Assembly: GCA_900465675.1 (NCBI GenBank)
Contig: UBJR01000002.1
Coordinates: 310,001-374,000 of the forward strand
Direction of reading: 5' to 3'
Origin: Hyphomicrobiales bacterium
GTDB taxonomy: Bacteria > Pseudomonadota > Alphaproteobacteria > Rhizobiales > Rhizobiaceae
Length of the DNA stretch: 64,000 nucleotides
Position numbers and translations under genes: made by a program. This document shows, in pieces, positions 27,104-35,894 of this stretch; positions within the stretch are counted from its first letter, which is position 1; the number at the start of each line of letters is the position of its first letter. The notes beneath the pieces are model-generated. The model had not been told where the DNA came from. It made no database searches and saw only the letters and a program-made list of their open reading frames with translations.

Positions 27104-27814
27104 ATGGCAACGCCACTCGTCGTTTCGGAAGTCGCAAAGAGCTTCACCATGCATCTGCGCGACGGCATCAAGCTGCCCGTCGTCTCGGATGTCTCCTTCT
27201 CGGTTGCCGCAGGCGAATGCGTCGTGCTCGGCGGCCCCTCGGGCATTGGCAAGAGCTCCCTCCTGAAGATGATCTACGGCAACTATGTTGTCGATACCGG
27301 CCAGATACTCGTCAATCACCAGGGCAAGGTCGTCGATCTCGCCTCAGCCGATCCGCGCACGATCATCGAGGTGCGCAAGCAGTCGCTCGGCTATGTCAGC
27401 CAGTTTCTGCGCACCGTGCCGCGCGTTGCAGCCCTCGACGTCGTTGCCGAGCCGTTGCTTGCCCGCGGCGTAGCGGCGAGCGAGGCGCGTGAGCGGGCTG
27501 CCGTCCTGCTGACAAAGCTCAACCTGCCGGAGGCACTCTGGCAGTTGCCGCCCGCGACCTTCTCGGGCGGCGAGCAGCAGCGCGTCAACATCGCCCGCGG
27601 CTTCATCACCGATCATACCATCCTGCTGCTCGACGAGCCCACGGCCTCTCTCGACGCCACAAATCGTGCTGTCGTCGTCGGCATGATCGCGGACAAGAAG
27701 AAGGCGGGCGTTGCCCTGCTTGGCATCTTCCACGACGAGGAAGTGCGCGAAGCCGCCGCCGACCGCATTCTCGACGTCCAGAAATTTTCTCCCAGAAAGG
27801 CCATAGCGGCATGA
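27104..27814 (+). CDS. phnL: C-P lyase ATP-binding subunit PhnL
   Basis: Second ABC-type ATPase of the C-P lyase complex, 236 residues. It has Walker A GGPSGIGKS, signature FSGGEQQRVNIARGF and Walker B ILLLDEPTASLD. The segment LRTVPRVAALDVVAEPLL is typical of PhnL. Two starts are possible: a GTG at 27098 overlapping the phnK stop, or the ATG at 27104 chosen here with GCAGGTG upstream. Its stop overlaps the next gene by four bases. Confidence 0.94.
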   Translation: MATPLVVSEVAKSFTMHLRDGIKLPVVSDVSFSVAAGECVVLGGPSGIGKSSLLKMIYGNYVVDTGQILVNHQGKVVDLASADPRTIIEVRKQSLGYVSQFLRTVPRVAALDVVAEPLLARGVAASEARERAAVLLTKLNLPEALWQLPPATFSGGEQQRVNIARGFITDHTILLLDEPTASLDATNRAVVVGMIADKKKAGVALLGIFHDEEVREAAADRILDVQKFSPRKAIAA

Positions 27815-28428
27815 CCCGGCAGATCGGCGAAAAGCCCTATATCCACGAGACAGCATCGGTCAGCGACACCACGCTCGGCCGCTATACCGAAGTCTCGGAA
27901 CGGTGCCGGATCAGCGAAGTGGAGTTCGGCGATTATTCCTACATCATGCAGGACGGTTCGATCTGGTGCGCGACGATCGGCAAGTTCGTCAATATCGCCG
28001 CCGCGGTGCGCATCAACGCCACCAACCATCCGACATGGCGCGCGACGCTGCACCACTTCACCTATCGCGCCACCGACTACTGGCCGGATGCGGACATGGA
28101 GACCGACTTCTTCGAGTGGCGCCGGTCCAATCGCGTCACGATCGGCCATGACGTCTGGATCGGCCATGGCGCGACGATCCTTCCCGGCGTGACGGTCGGC
28201 AACGGCGCCGTGATCGGCGCGGGCGCCGTCGTCTCCAAGGATGTCGCCCCCTACACGATCGTCGGCGGCGTGCCGGCAAAGCTCATCCGCGAGCGGTTTG
28301 GCAAGGGTGTCGGCGATCGGATGGACAAGCTTGCCTGGTGGGATTGGGAGCATTCGAAGCTGCGTTCGGCACTCGACCATTTCCGCGCGCTTTCGGCGGA
28401 AGATTTCCTTAGCCGGCATGGCGCGTGA
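27811..28428 (+). CDS. Hexapeptide-repeat acyltransferase of the phosphonate operon
   Basis: A 205-residue left-handed beta-helix transferase of the type found only in phn operons (phosphonate-metabolism, transferase hexapeptide family). Hexapeptide repeats run through VTIGHDVWIGHGATILPGV and continue TVGNGAVIGAGAVVSKDV, about residues 110-145. The N-terminal half has NATNHPTWRATLHHFTYR. By position it may acetylate aminophosphonates, the job PhnO does in E. coli with an unrelated fold; this is inference. Overlaps phnL by four bases. Confidence 0.85.
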   Translation: MTRQIGEKPYIHETASVSDTTLGRYTEVSERCRISEVEFGDYSYIMQDGSIWCATIGKFVNIAAAVRINATNHPTWRATLHHFTYRATDYWPDADMETDFFEWRRSNRVTIGHDVWIGHGATILPGVTVGNGAVIGAGAVVSKDVAPYTIVGGVPAKLIRERFGKGVGDRMDKLAWWDWEHSKLRSALDHFRALSAEDFLSRHGA

Positions 28429-28459
28429 AGCGCCATCGCCTGGGCCGTTTGTGACAGTC

Positions 28460-28492
28460 ATTACACAAAACTGACATTGGAGGTTCATCAAG
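28460..28492 (+). promoter_or_regulatory. Possible degenerate Pho box before phnC
   Basis: Three consecutive 11-base units read ATTACAC, CTGACAT and GGTTCAT plus four bases each. Compared with CTGTCAT-N4, the middle unit matches 6 of 7 positions and the others 3-4. The 112-base gap between the acyltransferase and phnC is the largest in the first half of the operon and is less GC-rich, so a second promoter is plausible. Confidence 0.4.
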
Positions 28493-28540
28493 CGGGACTA
28501 ATGCACTGCGAGACGAAGGTCCCGGATTGCAAGGAAGAGC

Positions 28541-29389
28541 ATGATGTTCGAGCTGAAGAATGTCACCCGCCGTTTTGGCAAAAAGCTGGCAGTGGATTCT
28601 GTAACGCTCGATATTCCGCAAGGACAGATGGTCGGCATCATTGGCCGTTCGGGCGCCGGCAAATCCACTCTTCTTCGGATGATCAACCGCCTGCAAGAGC
28701 CGACCTCCGGCTCCATCCGTTTCGGCGGCGTGGAAGTCTCGTCGCTTCGTGGCGAGGCGCTTCGCAACTGGCAGCGCGACTGCGCGATGATCTTCCAGCA
28801 GTTCAATCTGGTGCCGCGTCTCGATGTGCTGACCAACGTGATGCTCGGCCGCCTGAACCATCGTCCGACGATGCTCTCGCTGCTCAGCATCTTCAGCCGC
28901 GAAGAGCGCATCCATGCGATTGCCGCTCTGGAACGCCTTGGTATCGAGCAGACGGCGCTGCAGCTTGCGGGCACGCTTTCGGGTGGCCAGCAGCAGCGCG
29001 TGGCGATTGCCCGGGCGCTGATGCAGAAGCCGAAGATGGTTCTCGCCGATGAGCCGATTGCCTCGCTCGACCCGCTGAACGCCAAGATCGTCATGGACGC
29101 GCTGCGCGACATCAACGAGCGCGAAGGCATCACCGTCATCACCAACCTGCACACGCTCGACACCGCCCGCAGCTATTGCGAACGGATCGTCGGCATGGCC
29201 GGTGGCCGCGTGGTCTTCGACGGCAAGCCCGGCGACCTCGATGCGTCTGCTGTCAAGGAAATCTACGGCACCGACAAGGACGGCGCCGGTATCGACGAAA
29301 CTATGACGTCGACATCGATCAACATTCCGGCGGCAGCTGCCGCCCATCCATCCGCCGGCCTGCAACCGCTGGCGCTGGCCGGTCTCTGA
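28541..29389 (+). CDS. phnC: Phosphonate/phosphate ABC transporter ATPase
   Basis: PhnC powers the PhnCDE importer. The product is 282 residues. Walker A is GRSGAGKS, signature [15 protein letters not shown] and Walker [13 protein letters not shown]. The insertion [20 protein letters not shown] is a PhnC hallmark. The C-terminal 30 residues ([13 protein letters not shown] region) are Ala-rich and extend past most homologues. Two adjacent ATGs (28541, 28544) follow AAGGAA; either may be used. Sinorhizobium names the equivalent genes phoCDET and uses them for phosphate too. Confidence 0.95.
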   Translation: MMFELKNVTRRFGKKLAVDSVTLDIPQGQMVGIIGRSGAGKSTLLRMINRLQEPTSGSIRFGGVEVSSLRGEALRNWQRDCAMIFQQFNLVPRLDVLTNVMLGRLNHRPTMLSLLSIFSREERIHAIAALERLGIEQTALQLAGTLSGGQQQRVAIARALMQKPKMVLADEPIASLDPLNAKIVMDALRDINEREGITVITNLHTLDTARSYCERIVGMAGGRVVFDGKPGDLDASAVKEIYGTDKDGAGIDETMTSTSINIPAAAAAHPSAGLQPLALAGL

Positions 29390-29481
29390 GCGAGACGGCT
29401 GCGATCGAGAGCCCGCGTCAAGGGCACAGTTCTTCGTATCAAGAGAGACCACCGGGGACACCGGTCAATCAGGAGAGTACC

Positions 29482-30387
29482 ATGTTGAAGAAAGCACTCT
29501 TTGCCGCGACGGCGCTTTTCGCGCTTTCCGGCGTTTCGCATGCTGCAGACCTCAAGGAATTCCGCGTCGGCATTCTCGGTGGCGAAAACGAAACCGACCG
29601 CCTGCGCAACTACGCCTGCCTCGCCGACCACCTGAAGACCGAGTTCGGCTTCGAAAAGGTTTCGCTGTTCCCGGCCGCCGACTACGACGGCGTTATCCAG
29701 GGTCTCCTTGGCGGCACGCTCGACTTCGCAGAACTCGGCGCTTCCGGCTATGCAGCCGTCTACCTGAAGGACGCAAAGGCCGTTACCCCGATCCTGACCA
29801 CGCAGCAGAAGGACGGCTCGACCGGCTACTACTCGATCGGTCTCGCACTGAAGTCCTCCGGCATCAAGACAATCGCCGACGCCAAGGGCAAGAAGCTCGG
29901 CTACGCCGATCCGGACTCCACCTCGGGCTACCTCGTTCCGCTGACGCAGATCCCGAAGGACACGGGCATGCCGAACGACCAGTTCTTCGCCTCCACGCAG
30001 TTCAACGGCGGTCACGAGAACAACCTTCTCGCTGCCTATGACGGCAAGGTCGACGTTGCTGTTGACGACTCCTCGGGCCTCGGCGATTTCAAGGACGGCT
30101 ACACCTCCGGCACCTTCCGCAAGGAAGTCGACAAGGGCGCTGTCGACCCGAACAAGCTGGTCGAAGTCTGGCGCTCGCCGCTGATCCCGAACGGCCCGCT
30201 CGTCGTTCGCAACGAGCTCGGCGAAGAGTGGCAGAAGAAGCTGGCTGCATTCTTCACGGCTCTGCCGGAGAAGGACCACAAGTGCTTCACCGCTATCGAA
30301 GGCGGCGACTACAAGGGCTACGCGCCTGTCACGCACGAATTCTACAACGCCGTTGTAGACGTTCGTAAGGCTGCCATCGGCGGCTGA
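29482..30387 (+). CDS. phnD: Phosphonate-binding periplasmic protein
   Basis: Receptor of the PhnCDE importer, 301 residues. The signal peptide is MLKKALFAATALFALSGVSHA, cut after residue 21. Family features are FRVGILGGENETDR, FPAADYDGVIQGLLGGTLDFAELGASGYA and DPDSTSGYLVPL, the last contributing the phosphonate-binding Ser-Thr-Ser set. The ATG at 29482 has AGGAG 6 bases upstream; longer frame readings are leader sequence. A terminator-like hairpin directly follows, which should make this protein more abundant than the permeases. Confidence 0.96.
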   Translation: MLKKALFAATALFALSGVSHAADLKEFRVGILGGENETDRLRNYACLADHLKTEFGFEKVSLFPAADYDGVIQGLLGGTLDFAELGASGYAAVYLKDAKAVTPILTTQQKDGSTGYYSIGLALKSSGIKTIADAKGKKLGYADPDSTSGYLVPLTQIPKDTGMPNDQFFASTQFNGGHENNLLAAYDGKVDVAVDDSSGLGDFKDGYTSGTFRKEVDKGAVDPNKLVEVWRSPLIPNGPLVVRNELGEEWQKKLAAFFTALPEKDHKCFTAIEGGDYKGYAPVTHEFYNAVVDVRKAAIGG

Positions 30388-30405
30388 TCGACTGGCATTC
30401 ATTGG

Positions 30406-30432
30406 GGGCGGCCGTCATTGGCCGCCCTTTTT
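30406..30432 (+). terminator. Intra-operon terminator after phnD
   Basis: GGGCGGCC (30406-30413) and GGCCGCCC (30420-30427) form an 8-bp stem with a 6-base loop, followed by TTTTT. It stands 18 bases after the phnD stop and 23 before phnE1, so it must be leaky for the permeases to be made, unless they have their own promoter. Confidence 0.8.
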
Positions 30433-30454
30433 CCTGCGAAGAAGCGGACACGCC

Positions 30455-31426
30455 ATGACCCTTGCCGATTCCCGGATCCACGCGCATGAAACCCAGCAGA
30501 GCAGCCGAGAGATTGGCGATGCCTGGGGCCGCATGGTGGCGCGCCGCCGTCTCTATACCGGCATCGGTCTGATCCTGCTTCTGATCGCCTTCGTAAGCTC
30601 GGTGCGCTTCGCCGACGAAAGCAATGCGGGTCACTTCTTCGACCGCCTTCCGCATCTCTTCGACTTCCTGAGCTGGCTGATCCCCAAGGACTGGCATGAC
30701 GTCTGGCGCGCGCTGTTCGATCTGGCGAGCCCGAATGACAAGGGCGGCGAGGAGTTCAACTTCGCCAAGGGCCGGGTCTATGTTTTCGGCCACTATTACA
30801 TTCCTGAATATTTCGAGCTGATGATCATCACGATCAACGTCGCGCTTGTTTCAACGATCATCGGTTTCATCTTCGCGGTGCCGCTAAGCTTCTTTGCCGC
30901 CCGCAATCTGACCAGGAACTGGCCGCTGCGGGTGTTTTCGAAGCGGGTAATGGAATTCCTGCGCGCCTTTCCGGAGATCGTCATCGCCGGCCTGTTTTCC
31001 GCGATCCTGTCGATCGGTCCGGTGGCCGCGATCATCGCCGTGTCGCTGCACACGATCGGCGCGCTCGGCAAGCTGTTCTACGAAGTCGTCGAGAATATCG
31101 ACATGAAGCCGGATGAAGGCATGAAGGCGGTCGGCGCCAACTGGCTGGAGCGCGTCCGTTTCGCCGCCATGCCGCAGGTCATGCCGAACTTCGCCTCCTA
31201 TGCGCTGCTGCGCCTTGAGATCAACGTGCGCGCCTCGACCATCATCGGCGCAGTCGGCGGCGGTGGCATCGGCGAGGAGCTGAAGCTTTCCATCTCGCGC
31301 GGCTTCGGCGCGAAGACGGTGGCTCTCGTGCTGTTGCTCTTCGCGACGATCGTTGCCGTCGATCAGTTCTCCGCATGGCTGCGCCGCCGTCTGGTCGGCG
31401 AGCACGCTTTCCTTCTGCAACATTGA
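30455..31426 (+). CDS. phnE1: Phosphonate ABC transporter permease PhnE1
   Basis: First permease of PhnCDE, 323 residues. The first membrane helix is about residues 33-53; four to five more lie between 110 and 315. The EAA-type loop is in GANWLERVRFAAMPQVMPNF (about 228-247), followed by INVRASTIIGAVGGGGIGEEL, the family's most conserved stretch. It is separated from phnE2 by 8 bases. Heterodimeric PhnE1/E2 permeases are usual in rhizobia. Confidence 0.94.
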   Translation: MTLADSRIHAHETQQSSREIGDAWGRMVARRRLYTGIGLILLLIAFVSSVRFADESNAGHFFDRLPHLFDFLSWLIPKDWHDVWRALFDLASPNDKGGEEFNFAKGRVYVFGHYYIPEYFELMIITINVALVSTIIGFIFAVPLSFFAARNLTRNWPLRVFSKRVMEFLRAFPEIVIAGLFSAILSIGPVAAIIAVSLHTIGALGKLFYEVVENIDMKPDEGMKAVGANWLERVRFAAMPQVMPNFASYALLRLEINVRASTIIGAVGGGGIGEELKLSISRGFGAKTVALVLLLFATIVAVDQFSAWLRRRLVGEHAFLLQH

Positions 31427-31434
31427 GGCCTGCC

Positions 31435-32775
31435 ATGACGGTGATCGACGCAAACCGGATGCACGAGATCGAGGCGCGCTATCCCGAATATTTCCACCGC
31501 TCGTTCCGCCAGCGGTTCGGCGCCCTGCTAATCGTGATCGCGACGCTGCTCTATGGTCTCTACGCCGTCTGGTTCTTCGACCTGCCGAAGCTACTCGCCG
31601 AAGCCCATTGGGAGCGCGTCGGCATCTATCTCAGCCAGTGGGTGAGCTATGACGTACAGCCCGAATTCCGCATTCAAGAGGACGGCTCGATCGAGACGCG
31701 CTACCCACGCTTCTCGCCGCTCGGCGACGACCCGCATCCTGATTGGGTGAAGAACGAGCCCGGCAGCGTCACCGTTTTCGTCAGCGGCACGAACCGCACG
31801 GTCGTGGTTACCAAGGCGATGACGACAGTCAATGCCCACGGCATCAGCGTTCCCGTCGATCTCTCATCGGGCGCCCCGAAGGTCGTCGGCGAAGTCCCTT
31901 CCTGGATGACCGTCTATGACGATAACGTGCTTGCCGATCTCGGCTTTGCCGGTGACGTCAGCATCGCCTCCGACCGCGTAAAGGTGCGCAAGCGTTTCCT
32001 CGGCTGGGCGAATTTCGTCTTCGACACGCATTCGCCCTTCTTCGATAAGCCGGCCGGCGAAGTTCTGAGCCTGATCGTTTCAGGCCCGCGCCTCGACCCC
32101 AGCCAGTCGAACATCTCGCTTGCCTTCGACAATATCTGGAACAATTCGGCCTGGCAGCACGGCGACGTCTGGACCAAGCTTTTCCAGACCATCGTCATGG
32201 CCTTCCTCGGCACGCTGCTTGGTTCGCTGGTGGCGTTCCCGCTGGCTTTCCTGGCGGCGCGCAACATCACGCCGAACCGCTTGCTGAACCAGGTTCTCAA
32301 GCGCTTTTTCGACTTCCTGCGCTCGGTCGACATGCTGATCTGGGCGCTGTTCCTGACGCGTGCTTTCGGCCCCGGGCCGCTTGCCGGTTCCGGCGCCATC
32401 TTCCTGACGGAGACGGGAACGCTCGGAAAGCTCTATTCGGAAGGCTTAGAGAATATCGACAACAAGCCGCGCGAAGGCATCAAGTCGACGGGTGCCTCAA
32501 CGATGCTCGTGCATCGCTACGGCATCATCCCGCAGATCGTCCCAGTCATCGTCAGCCAGACGCTCTACCAGTGGGAATCGAATGTCCGCGGCGCTACGAT
32601 CATCGGCGCCGTCGGTGCCGGCGGCATCGGCCTGAAGCTCTGGGAAGCGATGCGCACGAACTCCAACTGGGAGAACGTCGCTTATATGGTCATCCTGATC
32701 CTGATCGTCGTCTTCCTGTTCGACATGGCCTCTAACGCGCTTCGCCACCGGCTGATGGGCAGCAAGACACATTAA
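31435..32775 (+). CDS. phnE2: Phosphonate ABC transporter permease PhnE2 with large periplasmic domain
   Basis: Second permease, 446 residues, about 120 longer than PhnE1. The first membrane helix is near 24-46. It is followed by a soluble insert of roughly 190 residues (about 50-240) that should lie in the periplasm; no known domain was recognised in it. The standard permease core follows, with the EAA-type loop near IPQIVPVIVSQTLYQWESN and the conserved VRGATIIGAVGAGGIG. The ATG at 31435 was chosen because it follows the phnE1 stop by 8 bases. Confidence 0.92.
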   Translation: MTVIDANRMHEIEARYPEYFHRSFRQRFGALLIVIATLLYGLYAVWFFDLPKLLAEAHWERVGIYLSQWVSYDVQPEFRIQEDGSIETRYPRFSPLGDDPHPDWVKNEPGSVTVFVSGTNRTVVVTKAMTTVNAHGISVPVDLSSGAPKVVGEVPSWMTVYDDNVLADLGFAGDVSIASDRVKVRKRFLGWANFVFDTHSPFFDKPAGEVLSLIVSGPRLDPSQSNISLAFDNIWNNSAWQHGDVWTKLFQTIVMAFLGTLLGSLVAFPLAFLAARNITPNRLLNQVLKRFFDFLRSVDMLIWALFLTRAFGPGPLAGSGAIFLTETGTLGKLYSEGLENIDNKPREGIKSTGASTMLVHRYGIIPQIVPVIVSQTLYQWESNVRGATIIGAVGAGGIGLKLWEAMRTNSNWENVAYMVILILIVVFLFDMASNALRHRLMGSKTH

Positions 32776-32778
32776 AAA

Positions 32779-32804
32779 GATGATGGCGCCACGGCGTCAT
32801 CATC
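32779..32804 (+). terminator. Strong hairpin after phnE2
   Basis: GATGATGGCGC and GCGTCATCATC (one G-T pair) form an 11-bp stem with a 4-base loop, starting 4 bases after the phnE2 stop. There is no T run downstream, so it may protect mRNA 3' ends or pause polymerase rather than stop it. CTGTCAC at 32808 is a possible Pho half-site. Confidence 0.5.
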
Positions 32805-32906
32805 ATTCTGTCACGGAAATCTTTTAGCCGGGAACGAGCTTGCAGTCCGCGGTCAAATCACTGACATTGCGACCCCTGTTTCTGACGTTTTCCCGGGACA
32901 AGACCT

Positions 32907-33602
32907 TTGCGATACGCTCTCTATTTCACGCCGCCGCAGGATGATTTCCTGACGCGGGCGGCTGCCGAATGGCTTGGCCGCGATGCGTTTTCCGATGAAA
33001 CTTACCCGGCTCCCGAAGAGGCGAGGCTTCCTGCCGAAGAGCAGCTGACACTGACCGCAGATCCGCGCCGCTACGGCTTCCACGCGACAATCAAGGCGCC
33101 ATTCGCGCTTGCTTCCTCGGTGACCGAGAGCGACCTGATGGCCGTGGTCGAGGACTTCGCGGCCCGCACTTCGGCCTTTGAAATTCCCGAACTGGTACTC
33201 GGCCAGCTTGGCCGGTTCTTCGCACTCTTGCCCGGCTCGCTGCATCCGCCGCTTCAGGATTTTGCCGCAAGCGTGGTAAAGTCCTTCGAGCCGCTGCGTG
33301 CCGCCCTGTCCGAGGCCGATATTGCCAGGCGCAAGCCGGAGAAGCTGACGGAAAGCCAGAGAGCCAATCTGATGCGCTGGGGCTACCCCTATGTCATGGA
33401 CGATTTCGGCTTCCACATGACACTGACCGGCCAGGTTCCGGACGAGCGCTCGGCGCTGATGAAATCGATCCTGGAGCGGCGTTTTGGCGCTTTCACCGGA
33501 CGTCCGCTTTCCATTTCCGGCATCGCCGTCTTCACCGAGGAGACACGCGGCGCCGATTTCAAGGTTCATAGCCTTTTGCCGTTTACCGGCACCAAACGCT
33601 GA
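32907..33602 (+). CDS. DUF1045 phosphonate-operon protein, 2H phosphoesterase-like
   Basis: A 231-residue protein of the DUF1045 group found in phn operons. Two HxT motifs, His59-Ala-Thr61 (FHATIKAPF) and His170-Met-Thr172 (FHMTLTG), are the signature of 2H cyclic phosphodiesterases. Since phnP, which opens 5-phosphoribosyl 1,2-cyclic phosphate, is missing from this operon, this gene is a candidate replacement (inference). The start is a TTG at 32907 with GGGA about 9 bases upstream; an in-frame TGA at 32883 leaves no ATG alternative that keeps the conserved MRYALYFTPP beginning. Confidence 0.85.
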   Translation: MRYALYFTPPQDDFLTRAAAEWLGRDAFSDETYPAPEEARLPAEEQLTLTADPRRYGFHATIKAPFALASSVTESDLMAVVEDFAARTSAFEIPELVLGQLGRFFALLPGSLHPPLQDFAASVVKSFEPLRAALSEADIARRKPEKLTESQRANLMRWGYPYVMDDFGFHMTLTGQVPDERSALMKSILERRFGAFTGRPLSISGIAVFTEETRGADFKVHSLLPFTGTKR

Positions 33603-33613
33603 AAGACGATGCA

Positions 33614-34753
33614 ATGACAAAAGAGACCGTGCTTTCCAACGCCCGCATCATTCTCGAGGATGACATCCTTCACGGCTCGCTGCTGATCCGCGACGGCAAG
33701 ATCGCCGACATTTCCGAGGGCAACTCGGCCCATGGCGAGGATTTCGAGGGCGACTACCTGCTCCCCGGCCTCGTCGAACTGCATACCGACCACCTCGAAG
33801 GCCACTATTCGCCACGCCCCGGCCTGCGCTGGCACAAGACGGCAGCGATTCAGGCGCACGATGCGCAGATCGTCACCTCCGGCATCACCACCGTCTTCGA
33901 CTGCCTGCGCATGGGCGCGGACGAGGATGGCGGCTTCGATCGCGGCGAGATGCGTGACATGGCCGACGCCATCCAGAAGGCCGAACAGGAAGGCCGCCTG
34001 CGGGCCGAGCATCTGCTGCATCTGCGCTGCGAGGTCTCGGCCGACAACGTTATGGAGCATTTCGCCGACTTCGAGAACGACCCCTATGTCCGTCTTGTCT
34101 CGCTGATGGACCACGCTCCCGGCCAGCGGCAGTTCCAGACCATGGACCAGTACATCTTCTACTATCAGAAGAAGCGCGGCCTCTCCGACGAGGTGTTCGC
34201 CAAATTCATCGAGAAGCGGCTTGCCGAATCCGCCCGCAACTCTACTCCCCACCGCATCGCCATTTCCAAGATCTGCAAGGAACGCGGCATCACGATTGCC
34301 AGTCACGACGACGCAACGCTCGATCACGTGGACGAGGCGATCGAGAACGGCGTGCGCCTTGCCGAGTTCCCGACGAGCTTCGACGCCGCCAAGGCATCGC
34401 ATGAACACGGCATGAGCGTGCTGATGGGTGCGCCGAACATCGTGCGCGGCAAGTCGCATTCCGGCAATATCGCCGCCCGCGATCTCGCCGAGCGCGGGGT
34501 GCTGGATGTGCTGTCTTCCGATTACGTGCCGCTCAGCATGCTCTATGCGCCCTTCATCATCGCCGATGAGGTCGAGTCCATTTCGCTGCCGAAGGCGATC
34601 GCCATGGTCACCTCGACGCCGGCCCGCACCGTCAGCCTCGACGATCGCGGCCGGATCGCCACGGGGCTGCGCGCCGATCTGGTGCGCGTCTTCCGTGACG
34701 AAGGCGTGCCGGTCACCCGTTCCGTCTGGCGCGAAGGACGCCGTGTCGCATGA
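33614..34753 (+). CDS. phnM: Ribose triphosphate alkylphosphonate diphosphatase PhnM
   Basis: PhnM removes pyrophosphate from the ribose 1-phosphonate triphosphate made by PhnGHIL. The product is 379 residues of the amidohydrolase superfamily. Metal ligands are visible in LVELHTDHLEGHYSPRP (His-x-Asp-His), in SLMDHAPGQRQF and in IASHDDATLDHV. It starts 11 bases after the DUF1045 stop and overlaps phnN by four bases. Confidence 0.95.
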   Translation: MTKETVLSNARIILEDDILHGSLLIRDGKIADISEGNSAHGEDFEGDYLLPGLVELHTDHLEGHYSPRPGLRWHKTAAIQAHDAQIVTSGITTVFDCLRMGADEDGGFDRGEMRDMADAIQKAEQEGRLRAEHLLHLRCEVSADNVMEHFADFENDPYVRLVSLMDHAPGQRQFQTMDQYIFYYQKKRGLSDEVFAKFIEKRLAESARNSTPHRIAISKICKERGITIASHDDATLDHVDEAIENGVRLAEFPTSFDAAKASHEHGMSVLMGAPNIVRGKSHSGNIAARDLAERGVLDVLSSDYVPLSMLYAPFIIADEVESISLPKAIAMVTSTPARTVSLDDRGRIATGLRADLVRVFRDEGVPVTRSVWREGRRVA

Positions 34754-35349
34754 TCCCGTCGCACGAACCCCACGCCGTTCCCGGCAGCGAACGCGGCATC
34801 ATGGTCGTCGTTGTCGGCCCGAGCGGCGCCGGCAAGGATACGCTGATCGCCGTCGCTGCCCAGCATTTCGGCAGCCGTCCCGACGTGCATTTCGTCCGCC
34901 GCGTCATCACCCGTGATGGCGATGCCGGCGGCGAAGACCATCTCTCGGTATCGGATGCCGGCTTTGCCTCGATGGAGCAATCCGGCAGCTTCGCCGTCTG
35001 GTGGGAAGCGCATGGCCTGAAATACGGCATTCCGGCTGAGGTGTCCGTGGCGCTCGGCAAGGGACACATGGTCATCGCCAACGGTTCACGCTCGGCCTTG
35101 CACCACTTCCAGGCCGCCTTCCCCCGTCTCAAGGTGATCAACGTCACGGCCCGGCCTGAGGTGCTCGCAGGCCGCCTCGAAGCCCGCGGCCGCGAAACCC
35201 ATGAAGACATCATGGCCCGTCTTGCCCGCGGCTCGCTGACGGTTCGCGGCGACTACGACGTCACCAATCTCGACAATAGCGGGACACTGGCCGAGGCCGA
35301 ACGCAAGATCTTCGACACGCTGAACGGCTTCCTCGCGGAAGTGGGCTGA
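34750..35349 (+). CDS. phnN: Ribose 1,5-bisphosphate phosphokinase PhnN
   Basis: PhnN turns ribose 1,5-bisphosphate into PRPP with ATP, feeding phosphonate-derived ribose back to nucleotide synthesis. The product is 199 residues, guanylate-kinase-like. Walker A is VVVGPSGAGKDTL. FVRRVITRD and WWEAHGLKYGIP are family blocks. It is translationally coupled to phnM. Confidence 0.94.
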   Translation: MIPSHEPHAVPGSERGIMVVVVGPSGAGKDTLIAVAAQHFGSRPDVHFVRRVITRDGDAGGEDHLSVSDAGFASMEQSGSFAVWWEAHGLKYGIPAEVSVALGKGHMVIANGSRSALHHFQAAFPRLKVINVTARPEVLAGRLEARGRETHEDIMARLARGSLTVRGDYDVTNLDNSGTLAEAERKIFDTLNGFLAEVG

Positions 35350-35363
35350 TCGAAGGAGATCCC

Positions 35364-35873
35364 ATGGCCATCGTCGTTGTTCCCTACGATGACAGCTGGC
35401 CGAATCTCTTTGCGCAGGTGAGCGCCGAACTCGCGCCGGTGTTCGCCGGGTTGGCGCCGGTGTTCCACCATGTCGGCAGCACCTCCGTTCCTGGATTGGC
35501 GGCAAAGCCGAAGATCGATCTGCATGCGGCCTTTGCTGATCTGGAGATTGTCGCCACGGCCGTCGAGCGGATGCAGGCGGTGCCCGGCTACACTTATCAC
35601 GGCGACAAATACGGCGATCAGAGCTGGACCTTCACCAGCGGCCGAGGCTCCTATGGGACGCGGCTCTATCTCTGCACGTTGGAGAACCACGTGCTGCGCG
35701 ACCGCATCCTGTTTCGCGATTATCTCAAGACGCATTCTGACAGGGCAGCCGCCTATGCCGCGCTGAAGCTGCGGCTGATGGGCGAGGCGGATGACGACTG
35801 GGATTACTATACCGGCGGAAAGACGGAGTTTGTTCGCGAGACGGTGCGCCTAGCTGAATTGCAGCGCCGTTAA
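35364..35873 (+). CDS. GrpB family protein (UPF0157)
   Basis: A 169-residue GrpB-family protein with a nucleotidyltransferase-like fold. It begins with VVPYDDSWPNLFAQV; the motif HVGSTSVPGLAAKPKIDL (about 36-53) has the Gly-Ser and the Asp typical of the fold's metal site. GrpB domains are often fused to dephospho-CoA kinase, but the function is not established. It follows phnN by 14 bases, so it is probably the last gene of the phosphonate operon. Its role there is unknown. Confidence 0.85.
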   Translation: MAIVVVPYDDSWPNLFAQVSAELAPVFAGLAPVFHHVGSTSVPGLAAKPKIDLHAAFADLEIVATAVERMQAVPGYTYHGDKYGDQSWTFTSGRGSYGTRLYLCTLENHVLRDRILFRDYLKTHSDRAAAYAALKLRLMGEADDDWDYYTGGKTEFVRETVRLAELQRR

Positions 35874-35894
35874 ACCGGCGCTGCAGTCGCATAC

